Positions 7,594-16,500 of a stretch of DNA of 19,118 nucleotides are shown in pieces. This DNA is from CAYMST01 sp964393115 (lineage in GTDB: Bacteria > Bacteroidota > Bacteroidia > Cytophagales > Cyclobacteriaceae), in NCBI GenBank assembly GCA_964393115.1, contig CAYMST010000071.1:1-19118 (forward strand), read 5' to 3'. The position numbers were made by a program, and so were the translations under genes. Under the pieces are notes generated by a model. That model had not been told where the DNA came from. It was given only the letters and a program-made list of their open reading frames with translations, and ran no database searches. Numbering within the stretch: the stretch's first letter is position 1; the number at the start of each line of letters is the position of its first letter.

Positions 7594-8322
7594 TTGTATC
7601 CGTTGAAAGTTCATCCGTCCATACATAAGATATCTGATACCAGGGTAACCCAACAATCTTACGAAGCCACACATACGGCGGATTGTGCAATTTTCGGGTT
7701 TTCAGAAGACCAACTCCAAATCCTTCTCGTCAAGAGAGATATTGAACCCTATAAAGGAAACTGGATGCTGCCAGGTGGTTTACTTGATGAAGGACAATCA
7801 TTAGAACAAGCAGCGGCTAAGACATTAGACGATCTATTAGGCTTACGAAGTATTCAAATTCGTCAAATAAAAACCTATAGTGACATACATCGTCATCCTA
7901 TAAAACGAGTCATTACAACAAGTTTTTACGCCTTGGTCAAACCCGAAAGCTTGCGCTTTCAAGCACAAGGATATCTCTCCGATGCACAGTGGCAAACTGT
8001 GAGCTCAATAAATGGCTTAGGATTCGATCACTCTGAAATACTTCGTGATGCCATTTACAAACTTCGCCAGGACGTAGTTTTTAATCCTTACGGGTTCGAA
8101 TTACTTCCTGAAAAATTTACCTTAAAGGAACTCCAAGATTTGTATGAGGGAATACTGGGCGAGGAACTTGATCGTCGTAATTTCAGACGTAAAGTGCAAG
8201 CTCTTAACCTAGTAACTGAGACATCCGAGAAAAAAACAGGTGTCAAGGGAGGACCAACACTGTTCGTCGCTAACACGAATTTGACCTCTTACAATCCACT
8301 ATCAACCAAAAGAAATAATTAA
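7594..8322 (+). CDS. NUDIX-fold transcriptional regulator (NrtR/AraR type) of uronate catabolism
   Basis: The 242-residue protein pairs a NUDIX domain (about 28-150) with a C-terminal winged helix (about 155-225, including FTLKELQDLYEGIL and RRNFRRK). This architecture is that of NrtR and the Bacteroides arabinose regulator AraR, where the NUDIX fold senses a metabolite rather than hydrolysing it. The NUDIX box at residues 62-84 is decayed: consensus positions E, RE and EE read Q68, K76-T77 and D80-L81, so the metal-binding glutamates are gone and hydrolysis is unlikely. The frame has no ATG before Met58, which is inside the domain. TTG at 7594 is the best start, with TTG at 7603 as alternative and an in-frame stop at 7573. 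It leads the kduI-kduD operon, so it probably controls its own operon, with a keto-deoxy-uronate or 2-keto-3-deoxygluconate as plausible ligand (inference). Confidence 0.88.
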   Translation: MYPLKVHPSIHKISDTRVTQQSYEATHTADCAIFGFSEDQLQILLVKRDIEPYKGNWMLPGGLLDEGQSLEQAAAKTLDDLLGLRSIQIRQIKTYSDIHRHPIKRVITTSFYALVKPESLRFQAQGYLSDAQWQTVSSINGLGFDHSEILRDAIYKLRQDVVFNPYGFELLPEKFTLKELQDLYEGILGEELDRRNFRRKVQALNLVTETSEKKTGVKGGPTLFVANTNLTSYNPLSTKRNN

Positions 8323-8333
8323 CTGATACACCA

Positions 8334-9170
8334 ATGATATACGAAGAACGATACGCCGCTAATCCGGAATATGTAAAACAACTCGACACTGATGGGCTTA
8401 GGAAAGAATTCCTAATACAGAATTTATTCCGTGATGACGAAATTTATCTGGTTTATACCCATTATGATCGTTATATGGCAGGAGGGATCAAACCCGTCAG
8501 CAAAGCCTTAAGCTTATCTACCATAGATCCATTGAAAGCCGAAAACTTTCTTGATCGTCGTGAGCTAGGAGTAATTAACGTTGGCGGAAGCGCCATTATA
8601 ACGGCAGATGGAGAAGAATATAAGGTGGATTGTAAAGAAGCTTTATATCTAGGAAAGGGTAATAAAGAGGTCTCATTCAAAAGCATAGATTCCAATAATC
8701 CCGCTCTTCTTTATGTGAATTCGGCACCAGCGCACCATTCATATCCAAATAAAAAAGTAGGGTTTTCTGAAGCTGAAACAGTAGAACTAGGGACTGCTGC
8801 CACATCCAATGCCCGAAAAATCAATAAACTAATCGTTAACTCCGTGGTAGAAACTTGCCAGCTTCAAATGGGCATGACTCAGCTTAAAGAAGGTAGCGTT
8901 TGGAATACCATGCCATCGCATACTCACAATCGAAGAATGGAGGTGTACTTTTACCTCGACGTTCCCGCTGACCAAACGGTGTGTCACTTCATGGGACAAC
9001 CTCAAGAAACACGCCATGTTTTCATGCAGAATCATGAAGCCGTCATTTCACCTCCATGGTCTATACATAGTGGTTGCGGTACCTCAAACTACACTTTTAT
9101 ATGGGGGATGGCTGGAGAAAATCTAGATTATGGTGATATGGATACCGTACAACCCAACGAACTTCGATAG
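8334..9170 (+). CDS. kduI: 5-dehydro-4-deoxy-D-glucuronate isomerase KduI
   Basis: This cytosolic cupin isomerase converts 5-dehydro-4-deoxy-D-glucuronate (also called 4-deoxy-L-threo-5-hexosulose uronate) to 3-deoxy-D-glycero-2,5-hexodiulosonate. At 278 residues it has the same length as the E. coli enzyme, and the zinc ligands known there fall at identical numbers: His196 and His198 (SHTHN), Glu203 (RRMEV) and His245 (WSIHSG). The substrate arises from 4,5-unsaturated uronates released by polysaccharide lyases and unsaturated glucuronyl hydrolases, so the locus handles pectin-, ulvan- or glycosaminoglycan-type polymers. The ATG is 11 bp after the regulator's stop and the next gene starts 2 bp after its own stop, so all three are co-transcribed. 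The sequence looks complete and functional. Confidence 0.97.
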   Translation: MIYEERYAANPEYVKQLDTDGLRKEFLIQNLFRDDEIYLVYTHYDRYMAGGIKPVSKALSLSTIDPLKAENFLDRRELGVINVGGSAIITADGEEYKVDCKEALYLGKGNKEVSFKSIDSNNPALLYVNSAPAHHSYPNKKVGFSEAETVELGTAATSNARKINKLIVNSVVETCQLQMGMTQLKEGSVWNTMPSHTHNRRMEVYFYLDVPADQTVCHFMGQPQETRHVFMQNHEAVISPPWSIHSGCGTSNYTFIWGMAGENLDYGDMDTVQPNELR

Positions 9171-9172
9171 CT

Positions 9173-9961
9173 ATGTCGACACAACTATTTGATCTTAAAG
9201 GAAAGACTGCACTTATCACTGGAGGAACTCATGGTCTTGGTATGGCCGTCGCCAAAGGTCTAGGTCATGCCGGAGCAACGCTTATCATCAACGGACATAC
9301 GCCTGCAAAGATGGATCAAGCACTATCCTCATACAAGGAAGAAGGACTAACTGCCTTTGGATATCTATTCGATGTATCCAAAGAAGAACAAGTCATCGAA
9401 AATCTGGCCAAAATAGAATTCGATCATGGGCCTATTGACATTTTAGTGAACAATGCCGGTATTATCAAACGCGTTCCATTAGAAGAAATGGAAGTGGCAG
9501 ACTTCAAAGAAGTCATTGACATCGACTTAGTCGCACCATTTATTATGTCTAAGCATGTGGTAAAAGGAATGATTGCGAGAAAACAAGGTAAAATCATCAA
9601 CATGTGTTCTATGATGAGTGAACTAGGTAGGAACACGGTGGGGGCATACGCTTCTGCTAAAGGAGGATTAAAGATGCTAACACAAAATATGGCTACTGAA
9701 TGGGCAAAGCATAACATCCAAATAAACGGAATTGGTCCCGGGTATTTTGCTACCAGTCAAACGGCACCAATTCGAGTAGATGGACATCCCTTTAATGACT
9801 TCATCGTTAACCGTACGCCAGCAGGAAAATGGGGCAATCCCGACGACTTAAGAGGTGCAGCTATATTTCTATCTTCGGACGCTTCCAACTTTGTAAATGG
9901 CCAAGTAGTGTATGTAGACGGAGGTATACTCGCTACTATCGGAAAGCCAATAAACGAGTAG
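9173..9961 (+). CDS. kduD: 2-dehydro-3-deoxy-D-gluconate 5-dehydrogenase KduD (SDR family)
   Basis: A classical short-chain dehydrogenase of 262 residues. It has the nucleotide-binding motif TGGTHGLG (16-23), NNAG at 93-96, catalytic Ser146, and the YxxxK pair Tyr159 and Lys163. KduD reduces 3-deoxy-D-glycero-2,5-hexodiulosonate to 2-keto-3-deoxy-D-gluconate with NAD(P)H, the step after KduI. The SDR family alone would not separate KduD from gluconate 5-dehydrogenase. The assignment rests on the immediate kduI linkage (2-bp gap) and the operon's regulator. The product would next need KdgK and KdgA, which are not in the window. A weak hairpin lies about 30 bp after the stop. Confidence 0.93.
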   Translation: MSTQLFDLKGKTALITGGTHGLGMAVAKGLGHAGATLIINGHTPAKMDQALSSYKEEGLTAFGYLFDVSKEEQVIENLAKIEFDHGPIDILVNNAGIIKRVPLEEMEVADFKEVIDIDLVAPFIMSKHVVKGMIARKQGKIINMCSMMSELGRNTVGAYASAKGGLKMLTQNMATEWAKHNIQINGIGPGYFATSQTAPIRVDGHPFNDFIVNRTPAGKWGNPDDLRGAAIFLSSDASNFVNGQVVYVDGGILATIGKPINE

Positions 9962-9988
9962 AAAATCAAATAAAGTTATGGTGGCTTA

Positions 9989-10027
9989 TTAGAAATTCTG
10001 ATGGGTCACTTTTCTAACTCTCTTTTT
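9989..10027 (+). terminator. Possible weak terminator after kduD
   Basis: TTAGAAA (9989-9995) and TTTCTAA (10011-10017) are perfect 7-bp arms around a 15-nt loop, followed by a T-rich run ending in TTTTT at 10023-10027. The stem is AT-rich and the loop long, so it is weak, but position and T-tract suit the end of the kdu operon. Confidence 0.35.
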
Positions 10028-10145
10028 CAACACTAGACCTTGACCTTTTATCATACCCATCGTCTTTTTGGCGAAAGTAATATGGTTTCCATGTGACCCT
10101 AGCTTACTTTTTTCACAGCCCTATTTATAGTGCTTGAAGTACCTT

Positions 10146-10176
10146 TTTGAGGTCCATCCAAAATATGATAATTTTG
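10146..10176 (+). promoter_or_regulatory. Bacteroidota-type promoter of the 497-residue exported protein gene
   Basis: TTTG at 10146-10149 (within a T-run), then 19 nt, then TAATTTTG at 10169-10176, an exact TAnnTTTG match. Transcription would begin near 10182, leaving a leader of about 65 nt before the ATG at 10246. This separates the gene from the kdu operon. Confidence 0.65.
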
Positions 10177-10245
10177 TACTTCATTTTTCAAAGAATCCCT
10201 TTAACTGGTTCTATAGATTATTAAAGTTATTTAATTCTTGAGGCT

Positions 10246-11739
10246 ATGAGGTCAATTCGATATTTACTGTCAGTTCTACTTATTTTTTGGTCTTGCGTTA
10301 ATGTATTTTCTCAAGACGTCCTTTTCGAAAAAAACATTAAACTCAAAAGTGGCATTGCAAAATCCAGAGAAGTACTTCCTGTCACAAATGGCGAGAACGG
10401 TTGCGTACTGTTTTTACTCGACCATCAGGAAATCTCATCTATAGTCATCAATGAACAGTTCCTTATGACGGATTCATTTGCAATCGGCAGAGCTGAAGTG
10501 CCATATAAGAACTTATTAGGGTACAGTAAAGAGAGTTCCAACTACCACCTTTTCTTTTCGAACAAAAAGAAGAACGAATTTTTTATTCAAACCATAAACC
10601 CCGTCAAAAAGCAGAGCACGTCAAAACTATTCGAGCTGAAACTAAAGAAAGAAAAAATGCTTAAGGCTTTTAGTTACTTAGACAACTTTTATGTCCTGAC
10701 CATTAAGAAAATGTCATCCATACTAGCGTTATATCAGTTTGAAGGAAACCAAATGACCATCAGAAAGGAATTTGATTTTTCCGAACACAAGTTTTCTTAT
10801 GGCACTTACCCCGATATGTACAGCGCATTTTTTGATAACTTCAATACTTTGGCCTTCAAGCCTTCAGCCGCTATCATAGATCCTAACGTACCTATATCTG
10901 TTGAGACAGCCGCAGAGTCTTCAAAAATCTACTACTTCAATGAAGCTGTTCATCTAACGCTAGATCATAACTCGCGCAATACTATTTTAATTTCCATTCA
11001 TTTAAAATCCTTCGATCACATCATAAAATATATTGATAAACCTCAATTGAGTTGTGGAACATACAGTACCACTTTATCCAACTCTTTTTTATCCAATGAA
11101 ACCATTTTTCAAATCAAGGCGTGTAAGTCGGAATTAGCCATACAGGCAACCAAAGTAGAAACCGGTGAGCAAATTATGCATTACACGGTGCATAAAGACG
11201 AGGCAATAGACTTTAAAAATAGCCCCGTATTGGTAAGTGGCGGTGGATTATTTTTTGGAGGTGGTGAAACGGAAATTGACAAAACAAAGCAAATTTTAAA
11301 GCATCTAATTAGAGGTAAACTGGGGATTTCTGCATACCGGTCTCCTGATAAAATAACACTTACACTGGGAGGATATTATTACTTACCCAATAGCGCTGCT
11401 GGTATGGGTATGACTTACAATCCGGGTTTTACCGTTTCCACTCCCGGAGGTCCTGTAACAGTGCCAGGTAGCTACTCTCATAACCCCACAATGTTCGGAT
11501 ATGGAAATTATTCCAATTCCATATCTACCCGATTCAATGCACTTTTGAATACGAGTACCTTTGAGCATATGAAAGGTGAGATAACAAAGAATGGCTTTGA
11601 CAAAATCAAAGAATTTGAAGATGCACAGCCTGCTATTCTATATGCTAAAACCATTTTTAAGATAGAGAATCGCTACATTTTGGGCTATTACGACAAAAAC
11701 AAAAAGACTTATTCCTTGCTAGCGTTCGAAGATGACTGA
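10246..11739 (+). CDS. Exported protein of unknown function
   Basis: I do not recognise this 497-residue protein. It has a clear signal peptide (hydrophobic 7-20, cleavage likely after VFS at 22, mature start QDVLFEKN). Residues 30-330 alternate short beta-like strands with polar loops and several lysine-rich stretches, and could form a propeller or beta-sandwich. Residues 330-340 are glycine-rich (SGGGLFFGGG). Residues about 375-420 hold an unusual Gly/Pro/Tyr-rich segment including TPGGPVTVPG. The tail ends in LLAFEDD with no T9SS sorting domain and no lipobox, so a periplasmic or outer-membrane-associated location is likely. It has its own promoter and is convergent with the symporter gene. 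A link to uronate use is only by position. Confidence 0.82.
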   Translation: MRSIRYLLSVLLIFWSCVNVFSQDVLFEKNIKLKSGIAKSREVLPVTNGENGCVLFLLDHQEISSIVINEQFLMTDSFAIGRAEVPYKNLLGYSKESSNYHLFFSNKKKNEFFIQTINPVKKQSTSKLFELKLKKEKMLKAFSYLDNFYVLTIKKMSSILALYQFEGNQMTIRKEFDFSEHKFSYGTYPDMYSAFFDNFNTLAFKPSAAIIDPNVPISVETAAESSKIYYFNEAVHLTLDHNSRNTILISIHLKSFDHIIKYIDKPQLSCGTYSTTLSNSFLSNETIFQIKACKSELAIQATKVETGEQIMHYTVHKDEAIDFKNSPVLVSGGGLFFGGGETEIDKTKQILKHLIRGKLGISAYRSPDKITLTLGGYYYLPNSAAGMGMTYNPGFTVSTPGGPVTVPGSYSHNPTMFGYGNYSNSISTRFNALLNTSTFEHMKGEITKNGFDKIKEFEDAQPAILYAKTIFKIENRYILGYYDKNKKTYSLLAFEDD

Positions 11740-11950
11740 TAATGTTTGACACCAAGACCTATGAAAATCAACTTCAGTGGTCCGAAAAATTCACTTAACC
11801 CTGTTCACCAACATAGATGAACTTTAATCCTTATTCAATACCATTTTCATGTTCTCTTAAAAGGATATCTCAATTGGCCATATCGTTATCATCTTCAACC
11901 TTTATTACATTGACTACACCAGACAAATTAGGGAAAAGAAAATGAATTTA

Positions 11951-13561
11951 TCACCAGTTTAAATACGCCTCCCAAACTCCTGTGATCACTATCCAAAACA
12001 ACGGAAGTCCTATAGCCCACCATTTAAGTGCTGGCCAAGAGTGAAGTCCAATCCAAGGTCCTTTGACACCAGAAACGGTCCATATGGTGAGGTTTTCTAA
12101 CTCTTGGATACTCCTTGGCTTTTCGAAGAAGCTCAACCCTAATCCCAGAAAGAGGACAATAAAAAACTGAATACTTCCTGCGTAAGCAAAGTTTAAGGCT
12201 GTGGCATTCAGCAAGAATACTCCTGCAACTACTCCCGTTAGTGCAGCTATAAACGTCGCTTTGGCAGTAGAGCGTTTGAAAAATATGCCTAATAGAAATA
12301 CGGCTATTAACACGCCCATTATAGACCCCAAAAATTCCAACAAGATCTCATAGGCGGATTTCTCTTGGCTAACATTTCCTTCATCCAAATAGATGTTAGT
12401 AGAATAAACGACTAAGATGATAATGACAAACTTTAGTATCCTAGAGATTAATTTGACCTGTTGGTTCGTGGCATTTTTATTGATGAAGCGCTGATAGATA
12501 TCTGAATTGAGAAGCGTAGCACTTGAAACGATTAATCCATCAATTGTCGATAACAAAGCTGCCATTAAGCCAACAACAAGTAACCCTCTAATTCCTGCCG
12601 GAAACTGAGTAAGTAGGAGCGTCATAAAGCTCTCATCAGGGTTTGTTTCGGGCATTAGTTTTCGAACAGCAACGCCAGCTATATAAGCAAACATCAGCGT
12701 GAATACGTTAAAAGATCCAGCCACAATCAATGCTTTTTGAGCATGGCTTTCATCTTTTGAAGCCAATAACCGCTGCGCCATACTGAAGTTGCAAATGATG
12801 AATGACAAGCCAGCTACTGTACAAAACAGAAAGATACTTGGCAGAGGGTAGAGTGCTTCGGTAAACGGATTTAGGTCTAATGGGGGAATCAAACTGTTAA
12901 GAGGAATTCCAGCTTTTCCAATCACGGTCATTTCTTTTAGTCCAGGGAACCCGCCTACCAGAATGAAACCAGTTATTCCAACCGCAAACATGGTAACCAG
13001 TAGGAGTATCCCTTGAACTATATCTAGGGTTAACATCGTTTTTACGCCACCTGTGATCACGTAAAACCCTGCTATTCCTGAGATAAGCACCATGCTAACC
13101 CAGATGTTCCAACCAAAGCACTTATTCAATAATATTCCTCCATTGTATATCCCAAAACTTAGGAAAGAGAGTAACATGACGACCATGAGTATCGAGAAGA
13201 CCCCTCTAGTGGCAGCGTTAAACCTTTTCTCTAGGTACTCTGGTGTAGTAACAATCTTAGTTCTCCAATAAATACCAATGAAAAACATACCTGCGACCCA
13301 TGAGGTCAACCAAACGTTTACTGCATTCCATTGGACGACATACATCCCCCATAGGAAGGCCAATGCAGTATTTCCCATTACACCAGGGTCAAACATCATG
13401 GCAATAAGCGTTAGCCCAGTTTGCTTCCAATTTAAATAGTGACCTCCTGTGGTATACTCTTCAATGCTACTATTCTTGTTTTTAAAGCTTAGGTAAACGC
13501 TGCTCGTGAATAGTATAATGAAGTAACTGATAACAATAATTGTATCTATTGAAAGTGACAT
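11951..13561 (-). CDS. Sodium:solute symporter (SSS/SLC5 family)
   Basis: This 536-residue inner-membrane protein has about 13-14 hydrophobic segments and the family's conserved N-terminal features: a first helix from residue 6, the EEYTTGGHYLNW stretch before the second helix, and the TPEYLEKRF motif typical of SSS transporters. Members couple sodium inflow to uptake of sugars, sugar acids and other small solutes. The ATG is 18 bp downstream of the DUF5107-TPR stop, so the two genes form one transcription unit. Context suggests a monosaccharide or uronate released from the polysaccharide, but the substrate cannot be read from sequence. Such symporters often bring in the final monomers in Bacteroidota loci, complementing TonB-dependent import of oligomers. 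Confidence 0.93.
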   Translation of the reverse strand: MSLSIDTIIVISYFIILFTSSVYLSFKNKNSSIEEYTTGGHYLNWKQTGLTLIAMMFDPGVMGNTALAFLWGMYVVQWNAVNVWLTSWVAGMFFIGIYWRTKIVTTPEYLEKRFNAATRGVFSILMVVMLLSFLSFGIYNGGILLNKCFGWNIWVSMVLISGIAGFYVITGGVKTMLTLDIVQGILLLVTMFAVGITGFILVGGFPGLKEMTVIGKAGIPLNSLIPPLDLNPFTEALYPLPSIFLFCTVAGLSFIICNFSMAQRLLASKDESHAQKALIVAGSFNVFTLMFAYIAGVAVRKLMPETNPDESFMTLLLTQFPAGIRGLLVVGLMAALLSTIDGLIVSSATLLNSDIYQRFINKNATNQQVKLISRILKFVIIILVVYSTNIYLDEGNVSQEKSAYEILLEFLGSIMGVLIAVFLLGIFFKRSTAKATFIAALTGVVAGVFLLNATALNFAYAGSIQFFIVLFLGLGLSFFEKPRSIQELENLTIWTVSGVKGPWIGLHSWPALKWWAIGLPLFWIVITGVWEAYLNW

Positions 13562-13579
13562 GTGCAGATCGAAAACGGG

Positions 13580-16500
13580 TTAAAAGTTATATGCTGATGA
13601 AACGGGTAGTAGAAATTGATAAGCGGAAAGAAGCTTCAAATGCTGAATAGCCCCTTGATGAGCAGAGGAGTCTTTTAGTATATCATTTAGGGTTTCTATC
13701 GCTTTGTGCATTTTGCCTTGCCCTATGTGACTAAGCGCTTTCATGTAGAGACAATGCAACCTGTTTTGTTTATTCAAGTCAGCATCGAAAATCAGCATAT
13801 CGGGTAAAGAAACGGCGAAATAATCAATTTTCACCTCGTCATTCTCATGTAAAACTGCGTATTCTTCTAGGTTCTTGAAGATCTTATGTCCTTCTTTCTC
13901 TTGTCCTAACTTTAATAAAGCAAGTCCATAGTAGAGAATTTGGTCTGGTGACTGATCATTATAGTAAACCGCTAAGTTAGGCTCTATATCGCCTGTAGAA
14001 GCCTTGTGGTAATAGAATTGAGCCAAGTCGTTTTGTCCCATTTGCTCATGACATAACCCCATAAAAAAGAAGATATCATTTTCTTGCTGTCCGCTTAGTT
14101 TCCCCTCACCTAAATTTTCTGGATAAGCTTGTGCCTTTTCCAGATGATTCAGAGCAATTTGATAGTTACCACACTCGATATTTTTTTTAGCCAACTCTAT
14201 TTGAGAAAAGACATATTGCCCACTTACTTTACCTTCACCTCCTTCCCAAGGATGGAATTTTCGCTTTTGCAGTAAAGCCAGCGCCTCCTCTTCTTCACCA
14301 AGTAAATTCAATACGGTGATGTATTCTAAGTACTGGTCATCACGTTGTCGGACCAGGCGAAAATGGGCGTCCATATGAGTCTTTCTTTCAGTTAAGGAAA
14401 CATTCATTTTTTTCCTTAACTGATCTAGTTCCATGAAAACACGCGAACTTTCTGGATCCAGCAGAAATGCCTTTTCCATATACTTAAGAGCCGTTTCATG
14501 CTGCTTTTTTTTGTTGTACAGCGCTAAGGACAAGTTACGATACGAGGCAGCATGGTCAGCATCAATAGTAAGGGCACTATTCCAGTTTGTAATGGCTAAA
14601 TCATATTGCCGCTTGTCGTACCAGAGGTTTCCAAGCATGTAGTGAGCGTGTGCATCTTTATCATTGTCAATAGCATGTGTTAATATCTTAATCTCCTCAA
14701 GCTTATTTGGAAATACCTGCTTAGCACTGTTTTTTTTTGCTAATTCTAAGGCGTTATGCGCCAATTCATGGTCGCCTAAAAGGTCTAAAAAGTAACTTTT
14801 GTAGTAATGGGGTAAACTAGAATAGCCGGTCTTGTTTTCAAGTATAAATAGATCAATAATTTCGATAGCTTCTTTGAAGAATCCAGCATCAGCATAGTCT
14901 AATGAAAGCTCTAAGAAGTTGTTCTCTGAATTGCGCATTAGGTTTAAGAAGTATTCTCGAACAGCCTTTGCCTCATCAAGTTTATGGTGCTCTTTTAAGA
15001 TACACTCTTGTTCCAAATACAGTCCTACATTGAATTTATCGTTTTGTAACCCATCCTCAATCAGGCTTAGTGCGATATCGTTTTGACCTAACTTTTGATG
15101 AACAATGATGAGCAAATGAAGTGCTTTGTGATTTGAGGCGTTTCGTACCAATGACTGTTTAACCAGCTGTATTGCCTCTTGAAAGTTTCCAAACCTTGTG
15201 GCAAGTTTTGCAAGCTCAAAATAAGCAGCGTCTTGCACCCCATGGTTCCAACTTGCTTTGTAAAATAGCTCTTTTGCATGATCAAAATGCTGCAGATGTT
15301 TCATGGCTAATCCATGATAGTAAAAGGCCTCTCCATTGTATGGGTTTGGATTTTTCCATAGGACTTTACTTACTGCTCGATCTAGGTACTCAGTACTTTG
15401 ATGGAATTGCCCTTTGGATAGTAAGTATTTACCATATGCCAAATTGTTTTGAAAATCATTTTTGTCACGCTTTAGTGCTTCCACGTAATAAGACTCCGGT
15501 CGATAAGTTGCGTGCCTGTACTGTTCTAGATGCTGACCCGTTAGAAAAAGCTCTTCGTTTGTTGGTATTTCAGAGGGCAATAGTGCTTCTTTAGCAGGTT
15601 CAGGAGGAGTTTGATGCTTAGGGCGCTCAGGTTGATACTGAAATGCCAAATCCCCATTCCCATAAAAAATGGATACTTGGAGGCCAAAGAACATTGACAT
15701 ATCAGCTAGATCGAAGCCATATGAGACGGTTTCTGTTGGAGACACATTACGAGTCAAATTAATATATTCAGATTGGTTTGAGTGTATTGTAATGTGGACA
15801 TCGTCATGATATCCGGTGCTCATTAATTTAAAAAGAACCTTATCGTTCTCGTATTCTAGATTTATGATGAAATCCTTATTCGCATTTTTCACCATCCCCA
15901 ATTTTCGATAGGGTAGAAAGTACTGAGTGAAACACTTCTCTTCATAAGGATTTAGCCATGAAAAATCAGGTTGGTTATCCGTAAATACCCCCGTCATTAA
16001 CTCTATGTATGGTCCGTCCTTGTCAGTCAAGTTGCGGTCCCAGGCTTTTCCAAATTCACCGTTTCCCCAAGTCCATTGCTTTTTACCTGGTGAGATGTGA
16101 TGATTTGCAACGTGCAGAAGTCCCCCTTCCGTATCATGTTCATACCCACCCATAAAGTCATATTTAGACTGGACAGCCATATAAGAGGTAGGTACCGGTA
16201 TGTTTTTATAGCGCGAAATATCGACTCCGGCCGAGTAGTCTACTTTATAATAAGTTCCTCTAGCAATCGGAAACTCAGATACATCCCGCTTACCATGATC
16301 AAATACAGCATGAACATCTGGTGGGAAGACGGACTGATAATGATCGTTAACTTTTACCGCAGGGTTAGCCCACCAAAGAAAGGTTTGGGGCTGAGGTGTC
16401 CTATTGTAGAGCTTGACATTAATTTCTAAACATGCCTTATCGGGATAAACCCGAAACCCGGCCATCCCTTTTGTTCTGAACATTTTCTCTATCTCATTTA

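Noticed and set aside
11870..11950. 26 sense codons in frame beyond the symporter's TGA-TAA stops, ending in a peptide that looks protein-like (KVEDDNDMAN)
   Set aside because: Two consecutive stop codons precede it, there is no start codon of its own at its beginning, and the symporter already has full family length. Most likely coincidence.
15172..15594. 140-codon open frame on the plus strand inside the DUF5107-TPR gene
   Set aside because: It is antisense to a long, clearly coding TPR region and its translation has no protein-like pattern.
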